This document shows, piece by piece, positions 12,101-24,100 of a stretch of 64,000 nucleotides of DNA. Below the pieces are notes generated by a model. It did no database searches. It was not told where the DNA came from and was given only the letters and a program-made list of their open reading frames with translations. The position numbers were made by a program, and so were the translations under genes. Location of the stretch: NCBI RefSeq assembly GCF_037126465.1, contig NC_088201.1, forward strand, positions 63,200,879 through 63,264,878, in the 5' to 3' direction. This DNA comes from Ornithodoros turicata (lineage: Eukaryota > Arthropoda > Arachnida > Ixodida > Argasidae). Position 1 is the first letter of the stretch. Each line of letters begins with the position of its first letter.

Positions 12101-15100
12101 AATTTCCACGATTTATCCGCAGAGAAACTGGCCAACTTGCAGTATTGATATAAAATTTTGGTGCACAATACGTACTCTAACATCTACTTTAGCTTCCCGA
12201 CACTGTTTTTATTTGTTTTATGTATCTCCATTACAACCCCCAAAATTTATCTTGGCTAACCCTGTACATTAAAAGATACTCCATTTGCCTCCAAACAGAG
12301 CATTAACGTTTTGTTTTGATTTGCCACTTTCAAGGACATGTAGGTTACTGTCGCGTACATGTCGGAAAATTAAGTGTTCTGTGTCTGAAGGAAGCATGTA
12401 ATAGTTTGGCATGTGGTGCAATCGAAGAATAGTGCACATTTCTATTTCAGATGATGTGAACTGGAACCCGATCGAGTGGGATAGAGCAGCGGAAGAGCTC
12501 ACGTGGGAACGAGTATGTTGTTTGCACCTGTTTCTGTTGTATAGTTATAATTACATGTCGTACAACATTCTTCTTTACGTTCCACAGCTTTTGGGATTAG
12601 ATGGATCACTTGTTTTCTTGGTAAGTAGGACTCTCTGCCACAGAAGAAATGTGTCTGTGTGTCTGGTAGTAAGTAGGAAACAGTTAAACCATTTTAGGTC
12701 CTTGTGGTAGTATACTCACATTCTGAATTTATGCAATTACTGTTGTGGCATCACCTTCCTGCAAAAATCAATCTTTTGCACACAACCATTCAAATTCTGC
12801 TGAGTTTCATGGAAGTATTGGAGGTAAATCAACATACCTGACCTACCTGTGCTTTCAGTACCATAGATAAATCCTGTTCTGCTACGGTCAGCCCCGTGTT
12901 GTGATTCTTCAAAAACCTTGTTTGCTGAAGTTCAGTCTTGCAGAACACAACTGCAGTTGAACAAGTGAATAAAAGCAAAAGACTGACACTTAGAGATACT
13001 ATGTGCCAATGCACTCATCTTCTGCATAGCAATCACCTCTGCTGAACCTTGCGTGACTAAGGCCCTATGTGTTTTCGGGTTTTTTGGTTTTTTAAATCTT
13101 TGGGGGGGGGGGGGGGGTAAATTCTGGTCTTATATCAGAAGCCGTCAATGTAAATCAGTGAAATCATAACATGCCTATAACTACATGATGTTTCACGCGG
13201 AACAGCTGTGCTGAACCTTCAGTGTTCAGCGTGCTCCTGTGCCCATGTTGGTGGCTGAATTGGCACTTTGCCAAGTTTGTTTTCCTGTAAGTTCCCGTAA
13301 GTGATGATGATGCACATCAGTGGGGGGTAAAAAACTTAACTAACTGAACTTGTCCCTAACACACAGGGCCCTATGTATGAACAACTGGCGTGTTAAGTAC
13401 AGTAACAAAAGGAAATGCTGCGTTGCTGAAACTGATGTGCATCTTAACACGAGTTTTTGCAATGAAAAGTCTGTGTGCAAGCCGCAACTCAGCTGTTAGA
13501 AGTGAAACGTTACAACGTCATCTCAAAACAAAGGCGACGGCCATCAAGCTGTTTCAATAGCAGGTTTATGCGCACATGCAGTCTTCTAATTTGGTCACTT
13601 TTTCTTGCAGGAACATGTCTTTTGGGTGGTGTCCCTCAACACATTGTTTATCCTGGTATTTGGTATGTCACTTTGATATTTCTAAGTACCTTTCTTATTT
13701 CTGCCATTGATTCCCACAGATCCAATGTCTCACATTGGATCTGCACCAGCATCGGCTGCAATCACACAGTTGCACATATCATGCAATTTCTACTTTTCTT
13801 GTTGGGGTTTGCATTCCCTGAGGACGCAGACCCCTTCCATGCGTTCAGCTCATTTTTCAAAAATGGGTAGCAGGGTTTCAATAATCGTTGGTGCTAAGGG
13901 GACACAACATCGTCATATGGCGCTTCTAATATCTCTGCTCTATTGTCTCTGCACACATTTTTTTTCTCTGCACTTGTTCTTTTCTGTGCAGTTGAAGTGA
14001 CAGATGGCTTTTACGAAGATGTAAATTCAGTACACTTCTGCTGGGTTGCATAGCCTTGCGTGATAACTTTATCATTTTCTTCAACAGCGTTCTGCCCGTA
14101 CCACATTGGACAGTTTGCCATCCTCGGCTTTCGCCTCAAAGAATATGTGAGTTGACCACAGAATGGCCTGCACACCTCCTCAGGAATTCATCTAGCAGAC
14201 ATGCACTATCACTGTTAAAAATGTCTCTCTTTCTGCCGATAAACTTTTTACCATATTCTCCATTTGTTCCAGGTGACTGCATCACAGTTTGAAGGGCTGT
14301 TGACGGCGCTTGTGGGCTATGTTGTGGCAGGATGCACTCTGGTTTTGCTCCATAAACTTGCATCACTTGCACTTCTATGGCGTACGCAGCGTCTGCTTGG
14401 CCTATGCTATGTGGTGGTAAAGGTTGCGCTGCTTTCGGTTGTCGAAATTGGTCTCTTCCCACTGGTGTGTGGATGGTGGCTAGACGTCTGCTCTCTCGTG
14501 AGTATTTTTTCATTTGTGTAACTGCTGTGTACTAGCTGTAGGTACTCTGAAAATGGGATTTCTACTTTTATTTCCATTTTAAGTTTAATTTGGTACTATA
14601 CACACAAAAAAAGAAAAATCTGTGGTTGCTTTTTGCATTAAAGCAGCTGACAATTGAGTGACAGCTGTCAAAAGTTAAAATTCAGATAGTATATGTATTA
14701 CATTAATTAATCTGAGGTAATATTTAGGCTGCTCAAAGTTCAGCGAAAATTGTGTGTCGTGGCTAATGTATTTTACTTGTAGGAAAATGGGTAATGTGGT
14801 GTGCATAGTCACTAGCCAACCATTTTTACTTCCAGGAGTGATAAAAAGATAAAACACAGTAGTTTCAATGTTTTATCTTTTTATCACTCATGTTGGCTGT
14901 ACTTGACTCAGTTTTGACATTCCCGGATTACTTCCAGGAACCACAAAATGTGTCCCTAATGCAGAACGGTTGAAGGAAAACTATTTACAATGCATCTCAT
15001 GAAGTGCGGGCCATTCATGTAAAACTAGGAAGATGTCTAAGCTGTAATGTGTGGCCATGACTCGTCGAAGGATATCCATAGGCCAGACATCATGTACAAG

Positions 15101-18100
15101 AACTTTTACATGTGTGTGGAGGGAACTAAATAACTACCAAAAAATTTGTATGAACTGATTCCAAATATTTGCCTATTGAATGTGAACTACATTTAATTCA
15201 ATAGAGGTTTGGCCGCTCCCATGAAAGAGCTCACTGTATCTGGCGTTTGACAATGCAGAGTGTTTCACCTAATGTGTCACAAAATTCAGTTATGGGATCA
15301 ACGGTATTCACCCTCGGTGTGGTTTTACCATGACTTCAAGCATTTCGATTAATTTTTAGTCACGAGAAATTGAATTGAACTCTGAAATTTGCCAGAAAAA
15401 GGAAGTGCGTACCTGATTTGCACAATTCCATTACACAAAATACTTTTCCTTCTACGAGATATAACGAAACCCACGGGGGCTGCAATTTCTTTCGTTGTAT
15501 CGAACATTTCGTTGTACCGAATTGAAGGTCATGGATCGCGACCTTTGCGAGGGCGCGCGCTGTACATAAGCGTCGATAACTCCCGCTACGATGCGGAAAA
15601 GTTTTTCGTGAAAAATGACAACAACAAATACAGCGCCAAAGTGCACCTACGGTATTTTATTCTTGCGTGAAATAGCCGGTTATACGCGTCTGCGTCGTGC
15701 CTAGAAGACGCGGTGTCACGCATTGTTCGTACGCCGCCGAAGCCGCCGCAGCTTTTTCCATATCGTGTTGCGATCTCCTGCAGTGCGTTTTCCGTAAGGC
15801 TCCCGTTGCTACAGCATGTTTGTCCCCGTCAAGAAAATCATCTAGGCTGATTTCGTCAGTTCCGCCGCCACGCGAACGAAGCATTTCCCACGCGCGCGAT
15901 GGCACCTTGCGTCTCGTGCTCTTTTTACTTGGATGCAACTAGAGTGGCTCTAGCTGCAACTGGACAGTTCAAAACAAGCGCGAAAAGGAGACGCCTCGGA
16001 AGAAAATCCCTAACCTTTCAATGACTCAGACTTCCTTTTGTAGGCACCAGATTCCTCCCGACCCTAATCGCGCGTGCCATCCGTGCCATCCGCCGCGGGG
16101 ACAGGACGCTCCTTGCGCCCTTTGTTTTCATGACCCTAAAGTCGGCTTTGGGGTCATAAACCTTATCTCGTTCTTTCGCTGTATCGAGGCGGCGGCTAAA
16201 AAGTGTTTCGTTGTAGCGGGAGTTAAAATACATTGATCTCTATGGCCCTCTGCCGGGGAATTCAAATTATTTCGCTCTATCGCGAATTTCGTTATATCGC
16301 GTTTCGTTGTAATGAGGTTTGACTGTAGCTGAAAAAACAAAACAAAAAACGAAAATGGAAACTGTCGTTTCCACATGCGCAAATTGTCGTCAGCTGTCGA
16401 TTCTCCATCGGGCAGTGACATGAGGAGAACATGAGACTACCTCAACTTCCTTTTTCGACACTTCTGCTGATAACAGTAGAGGGTTACAATGCCACAGTTA
16501 TCTGAAACAACAGTGGGAAGGAAACAGGAAGAGACGGTTCACCATTTTCTTCTGCTGCTTCTTGCACTAACTTTACGTATGTTTGATGGTGGCCGACAAT
16601 TTGCACACATCTAAATGACGGTTCTCTTTTTTTCTTTTTTCTTTTTTCAGCTACTACTGTTGTAGTAGAGAACGTTATCTTGTTATGGAGTGGGGTAAAT
16701 TGGACTCGTGCTCTCTGTTAATGGCAAATAAGCTGATGTTGATGTGGCAAATTTTGGAGTTCAATTTAGAAAATTTCATTTCTCGCGACTGAAAATTTGT
16801 GAAGGTGCTCATAGGTCATGGGAAAAGTTGGCCAAAGATAAATTAATTGATCCCATAATTTTCAAACAAGTAAGCTTTTCAATGGAAATTTGTGACACTT
16901 TAGGTGAAACGCCCTCTATGTGGTTTATGTATCGCAAAATGCTTGCATCACAGTGTCTCAGTGGCAGGGTTGAATGTTACAGTTCACAGAATTTTACATA
17001 ACATCATCGTTGATGTCTACACTAAGCTGAACTGCCGCAATGAATATTGCTTGATGCGCAATATCATAGAATTGGACTTGGCACTAAAATGCCTCAGAAG
17101 TTCGAGCCCAAATTTTTGGTCAGCAAATGCAGATCAAATAATAATAATAATAATAATAGTCAATCTATTCACACATATGTACATAAAGGGTGAACTAAAG
17201 CAGAAATCATTACAAGAATATGGTGAAACGGAAATGGGTAACACATTACAATTAAACTGCTATGGTACTTGAGCAGCTTATGAAACTTCGTATACTTTGT
17301 TGACCAGGGGGGGTTCAGGTAAGCTTTTGCAAAGAGATGGTGTTTTGGGGGATCCTTACAAGTGTTCCTTTCAGTGTGATAGAAAATGCCGGAGAAAAGT
17401 TGTTAGGATAGCATTGGACATGAAAAGCAAGTACTGGCTGGGCTAGGTGTTCTCTCATAAGAAACCTTCGCCATTTCTAGGAAACTTCTTCGCTAACTTA
17501 CAAAGTTCAGCTTTCTTCTACTGTCCCCTATAACAAAAAACAAGAAGGGATGAAACATCTATTTATTACGTAGGTTACAAGCTTTCGCCCAGAGATTTGG
17601 TGAAAGCTGGGCGAAAGCTTGTAACCTACGCAGTAAATAGATGTTTCGTCTTTTCTTGTTTTTGTTATATCGAAGCTAGACTGTGCCTTTCTTTGTGCAT
17701 CAGTGTCCCCTATAAGTTATTTCATAAATGGCTAGCCTTGTAAAATGATCCCTTCAGTGTTGTTGCTTCTGCAACATTCAAAATTACTGAACCCTGTGCT
17801 CAGTGACGAGTACGGGATGGGAAAGGAGTTGGAAGCATATTAAAAGAATGGCTCTCCATAATGGTAAAATTAATTTTATTCCTACCGCAGACAATGTTTG
17901 AAGCCACCCTCTCTGACCGCGAAGCAAGCTTTCGTCTGGCACCCGGCACCTCTATGTTCATCCATTGGCTAGTTGGCATGGTTTATGTCTTCTACTTTGC
18001 GTCCTTTGTGCTACTGCTACGAGAGGTCTTGCGCCCAGGCCTGCTTTGGTTCCTCAAGAACCTCAATGATCCAGACTTCAACCCCATACAAGAGGTTAGT

Positions 18101-21100
18101 AGATCGCTTTTGATGCGTTACTATCCTGTTTGTTTTATATTAATTTTTTTCTATTAATCTCCAGTGAGCGATCTGATTGGAGTTGGCAGTTGAAATGTAA
18201 TGCCGGTATTGAAATAAGACCTCAATATGAACAAGTGTGTTGTAATGACAGTTACCCGTAAGAAGAAACCACCTACCTACCACCACCTAGTATGCTATGA
18301 AGTATAAACTTAACGAACCTCTCAAGGGTCTGTGAGCATGAGTACCACGGCATTATTCTAACATCAGACCTGCGTTGAAATAAACATCCTGGACATAACA
18401 AAAAAGGCCAATCAGAAACTCTGGTGTCTTGAACGTAATTTTCATGATTGTTTTCCTGGTTTTCAGTTTAGGTTAAGCTCGGAGCCTTTGTTCTAGTCAT
18501 TTGAGGTGACATTACTTCACTTAACATTTCAGATGATACACCTGCCTATTCTGCAACATGTGCGTCGCTTTCTGGTGTCGCTCGTAATTTTTGGTACAAC
18601 TGTTCTGCTCATGGTGTGGGTTCCTGTGAGAGCCATTCAGTGGATTCTTCCTGGGTTTTTGCCTTATCACGTTACCATTTCCAGGTAATGTGTTTTACTA
18701 CGTAGCTTCTTTTTTGCAGAATGATGAGTTATAGGTGGCCACAAGAAATGCTTGAATCCATGTAGGGCATTGAAGAAACAAAATTGTGCGACCCAAAGAC
18801 TGGAGGCGCCATAGTGTGTATAGTTGGCAACATTTGAGGTGAAATGCTCGCAGGGGCTACTGTTATCAGGAGCCTCAATTGAGCCTAGGGTTCTGGTGTT
18901 ATTCCGAGTGTCTTAAATTGCTCCTCTGAATTAATTAACATAAAAAAATAAAAAAAGACAGTGAAAAATCAGAAGGATGCATCACCTGCACACCAACATT
19001 TCTGAGCATGTTTTTTTCCTTCATCCTCTTTTTCCTTCTTCTTTTTTTTTTTTTTGCAAAGTTGCATGCTGATGCCATCATCATTTAGTTCAGTTTAGCA
19101 GACTTTAGGAACTTCCTGCCGATTTACACCTGTGAAACAAAATGTTATGCATGCATTATATCATATGGAACAGAAGCTGATAAAATTTAGGCCATTACAT
19201 AAAAGGAGCACTATAAAGCTCGTTAAACCATACTCATTATTTCACCATGAAAATAAGTTGAAATGCTATAACGAGAGGCCCTGTGCCTGTGTAGGAAAAT
19301 GGCAAATTTGGGAAAGCGCACTTAAAGGAGCAGTCTAGCGGCCCTCAACTTTGTTTCTGTTTTTGGTCAGTATGGAATGTTAGGCGGCTGAAAACAGTTT
19401 TCCCACAATTAGTGCAATCGTAGCGAAATTGGGACGCCTGCAATAGCTCCCCGAACCTCCCGTGGGCGAAACACCATCCTTCGCCTTCACGATAGGCACG
19501 TGATGAGCGCCACCACGCGCGTCACTATGTGATGCAAATGGTGAGGACGCTCCTCATTGGACCTGGGATCACATGATCGAGGTGAGCAATATCGCGCAGG
19601 CCGGAGCGTCTGCTACCGCTTCGGAGACGCCATGCGTTCTGCGGCTTCGTGATGTCCGAAACAGAGGGTTTGAAGGCTGTCCACGACACAACCACGATTT
19701 TGGGGGGCCGTGGACACCACGGGAAGAGCGAGTGTTGCAGCCCGAAATTAACTGCGCTTGTACAGCGAAAACCCGGTGCTTACCGACAGTGTGAAGCCTG
19801 TCCGACCGTTTTCACAGCGCAGTTGGTTCAGTGGCTAACAGGTGGCGCCACAATACCGCCGCCATTGCTTGCTTTCTGCTACTGTGAATTCTGAGATTGC
19901 ACAGAAGTCACGGATATATTACTCTTGTGATCGTAATCTGAGTGGGTGTGGTCTGCAGTTGGAGCGCTCCGGCCTGTCACCGCGGCAGCGATTTTCCAAA
20001 TTAATTGCACCGTGGTGACACAACTTTGGACAGAAATATTTTGTGGGAATGCTTTTCACATACTGCTTTACAAGATGACAGCAGTTTTTGGCCATGTTAG
20101 ATACCACTTTAATGCTCTGCCTCCTGAACAAAAAGTAATTCCATTCCCTTGAATTTAGTTTGAGATGAGTTTGACTGCAATAAAATTGCTAGGAAAGGCT
20201 AGAACATGTGGAAAAGTGCAGAAATCACATTTTCTCAAACTGAACTTGACATTCATTCCAGTGATACACCTACGCAAGAGCTGTCTCTTGAGCTGATCCT
20301 ACTCCAGGTAGTGTTGCCTGCACTGCTGGAGCAAGGGCACACTAAGCAGTGGCTCAAAGCCATGGTGCGCACGTGGTGTCTGGCGGTGTCTTACATCCTC
20401 GACTTGCGCTCGTACCTCCTGGGTGATGTTCCTTTGACGCTGGCAAATGAGGTAAGTTGTACACAATTTTTTGTCAAGGCACGAACTTTAGCAGGCACAG
20501 CTCCGCAGCGGAAGAGGGTCTCTGGCATCAGAGCAAGTGCACGTTTACATTTTAACTGCCACCTAGGCTGTTCCCTCTGCTTCGGAATAAAGGGACGGTC
20601 CTAACGTGCAAATCGGCCACTTTTCTTTCCTTGTCACGGACATCCATGATGTGATGAGTGAGAGGCGTGCGCGGATAAGTAAATTCGTACACGCAGCCCG
20701 TGGTGTGTGATGTGCGAGTACAGGTGGTTCTTTTCTTTTCTCTTTTGATCCCTGTGGCTGGCCAGTTGTCGTTGATGATGACGGTTGAGTTGCAAGTACT
20801 CGACAGCAGACAATCTTCAATGCTTGGTAACAGGTTTATTTACAGCAATGGATTTTAAGCGGGCAAGATTTACATCATATGGCAAAGTCACTCCGAGCAG
20901 GTCCGTTTGCTAGGGAGTCCGAAGGCCAAGTCCCTCCAATTTTCCAAACTCTTCCGCTCTCTGGGTTGTTTTCCGTCTCCCAGATGACCTCCTTTCACTC
21001 TACTCAAACCACGCACTCAGCAAAAATATAACAAAACAACACACCTCGCACAACCGTTAGCTTGAATGACCAAACGTCTTCGAACTGAAAATTTATGACC

Positions 21101-24100
21101 TCCTGTCGTCGGCTATGGACCCGTGCGAGGCGCAGCTCACAGAAACCCGATCCTGCGTGTCTTGGAGCCAGTGGCCAGTCGTTTTCTATGAAAGCGCGGG
21201 CAGAAGTAAAAATGCAAAATAACGAGCCCTTCTGTCGCACAGCAAGTTTACACTTTACAGCGGGTACACCCAGAATACCCGTGGACACGGTGCGGGTGCA
21301 CCAGCATTTACGCCCGACCTGCAGTGCCACCGAATTTCTACTCACAGATAACAAAGCGGCAAAACGATCGGGTAGGAGAACGATATTATTCTGAGTGACT
21401 GTTCGTTTTGAGTGTGTTCCCAAGCAGCACAACACCTTGGCCCAATATTGGACCAATATTGGGTCAGTATTGCCAATATTGCTCCAATATTGGGCCAAGA
21501 TGTTGTGCTGCTTGGGTTATGAGGTGAGGTTCTGTTGTTACAGCTAGCGTGGGAAAACGACTGACATAGGGCAAGAAGTAACTTGAAGTGCTAAACTACT
21601 GCGACCGGGACGGATGTTCTGTCCCTGTCTCAATAGCACTGCGCTTCCGAGTTTATGTTTGTTGTACCAGCAAGCCCAGTCTTCTACATTGTTCAACTAG
21701 TGCAATCTGAACCCAAGTTCTCCCGTGCCTAAACGACATCCCCCCGTCTCGGTTTTCGAGCCAGTAGGAGCTGGATTACAAAGTTTATGAAGCGGTAAGA
21801 GCTTCCCTTGCAGCAGAGGACCAGCATTTGCCATAGACATTCGGAAAACTGTGGAGAAAAGCTGGTCGTGTTCCAACAGGGTGATGTAACACAGCAAAAG
21901 AACAAGGACTAAAGGAAGAACACGACACGCGATATCGTGAGATGATCAGCTCGTGTGTTGCCTGATAGAGTTGAGTTGAAAGGAACCAGAGGCATTTCCG
22001 CGAATGCGTGCTGTTTTGCTTAACGTTTGGCGCCAAATTTGTCAGCTGTTTAAGTCAAAGCCACAAGTGCTCCGGTGAATGTTCTTATCAGGGTGTCGAA
22101 CCGCAAAAAATACGGGTTCGGTTCGGGTTCGGGTTCGCGTTGTTTTGATTTCGTTCCGGTTCAGTTCCGGTTCGGCCAGGCCAGAAATCGAACCGGTTCG
22201 CAAACCGGTTCGCAGCCCCGAACCGGTTCGCGAACCGGTTCAACGCTTCCGTTATATATGTTCCATAAAACTGCTTTTATCAGGAAATGCGTGGCTAATA
22301 GCTTACTGCTGTTGTCTGCATTGACGTCTCTAGCGGTGAGGTAGCCCTTTAGTGAGAGAAATGAGATATGGATGAACACTTATTGCAACTAGAGTTCACG
22401 CTGTTGAAGCGGTGTAGTCCTGCTACTTTCTGTTCCCAAAATATATTTTTTCGCACGCACAGTGCCAGCAAGATACACTTAAAGGAAGCCTAATAAGATG
22501 GACAGCGTAACATAGACGACAGGCGACAGTACTTGCCGGAAACTGCCTTCGCAGCGTGAATCGATCTGAAACCGTACTGAAGCATGTCGAAAATAAGCCT
22601 GCAAGCCTTACTCTGTCCGAGCTCATAGCAGTGTACTTGTTAATCCACAACAGAACGGCAATGTGTCACGACGACACAACTGCGCTACCAATAAGCAGAA
22701 CCACATTTACTTTTCAAAGCACGACAAATCAAACAGGCACCGTTCTGCGTACGCTCCTTCTCCACTTCTCATGTTTCTGACTTGTTTAATTTGTGCTGCT
22801 CACGTGTAAAGGGAAATCTTGGGCGCTTATTTGATCACATATTCGTCCTGTAGAGCTATATAACTGGCCTACTCCATTCGTGTTTCATTCGTCCGCGTGG
22901 CACCTGGTCTCTGAAGAGTAGACGCTGCACCGCGTGCGTGGAGCGCTAGCCGCGGCACTCACAAGGACAACTGCGCTTCAACATGTTAAAAAGACGCTGA
23001 AAGTATACTTACTATACGTCGCCGTCTGACTGCTAGGTGAACATTTCTGAAATTTATGATATAGGCGCGTGATGATGATACCAATGTGTCTTCGTTCGGG
23101 GATAGAGAGGAACTCTTATGCTGACTTCTTTTATGTCCGAACCGTTTTGTTGCGAACCGGTTACCGCTATTATTTTTTACGGTTCTGCTCCGGTTCGGGT
23201 TCAACAGTGTCATGAAAATTTCGGTTCGGGTTCGGTTCCGGCAAAAATAACGGTTCGGGTACGGTTTTCGGTTCGGGTTCGGGTTCGGTTCGACACCCTG
23301 GTTCTTATCACCATGGGTTATGTGAAAAAAAGTTTATTTTTTGGCTATTTTTCTTAACGAAAATTTCCTGGAGAAAATGCCAAAATTAATGAGCAAGTTA
23401 TGGTTGCAAAAGATTAGTTTAAGGGGTGCGGGTATTGTGGGCTTACCTGCACTAAGCACCAGCTCTGAGTACACCCACACCGGGGCACACCTCTCACGTG
23501 ACGAGCATTGGAGAAGTACGGATCGCAGGAAGAATAGTACAAAATGTCTGTTGTGTCTTTGGGTCATTTAATTAATTTCCTGTATAGCCTAAAATCTTTT
23601 TTATTGCAAAATTACTTCAGATGAGGCTGAGAGTTGCATATCCAGCCCAACAATGTAGCGTAACAAAGAAACTGTACGACAAAATTCATTAAGATTTGAG
23701 CACTCTCAGCACTCATGTTTCAGATGATAAGTAGCAAATTAACTGAGAGAACTGAAAGGGAATCATAGAATAGGGTAATCATCATAGGGATAGGAAGTCG
23801 TGTTGCCAGCATGATTGCCAGGCCAGATCTTGGTCTGGCAGATTATATCAGAGAGCATCTCAGTGCTGAATTCATTATTAAAAATGCTAAAATCTGAACA
23901 AGGACGAAATACGGACGACACACGCAGCGCACTACTGTAAACAATTTCTTCACCGGAAAACAACTGTGGTTAAATAGGCAGGTAACTTACCTCCCTTTCA
24001 GCCAATGATATAGAAGCTGTGCTTACGCACTGGTCCCCACCTTGCCAGATTCCCAAATTTCCCCCTCTCTCTGCCGCCTGTGTCTAGCCCTAATCACAGT

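Larger units (their letters stand above)
10383..12264. mobile_element. Long fold-back element split by a mariner insertion
   Basis: Removing the mariner at 10579-11881 leaves about 580 bp that is nearly one palindrome. 10383-10576 pairs with about 12070-12264 (ends CAGGGTCGCCAAGATAAA and TTTATCTTGGCTAACCCTG). The stretch 11886-11950 pairs with about 11995-12060 (TTTCAGCTCCTTCCGTCAGA and its complement). There is no coding sequence. Superfamily not assigned; a target duplication is not evident. Confidence 0.8.
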
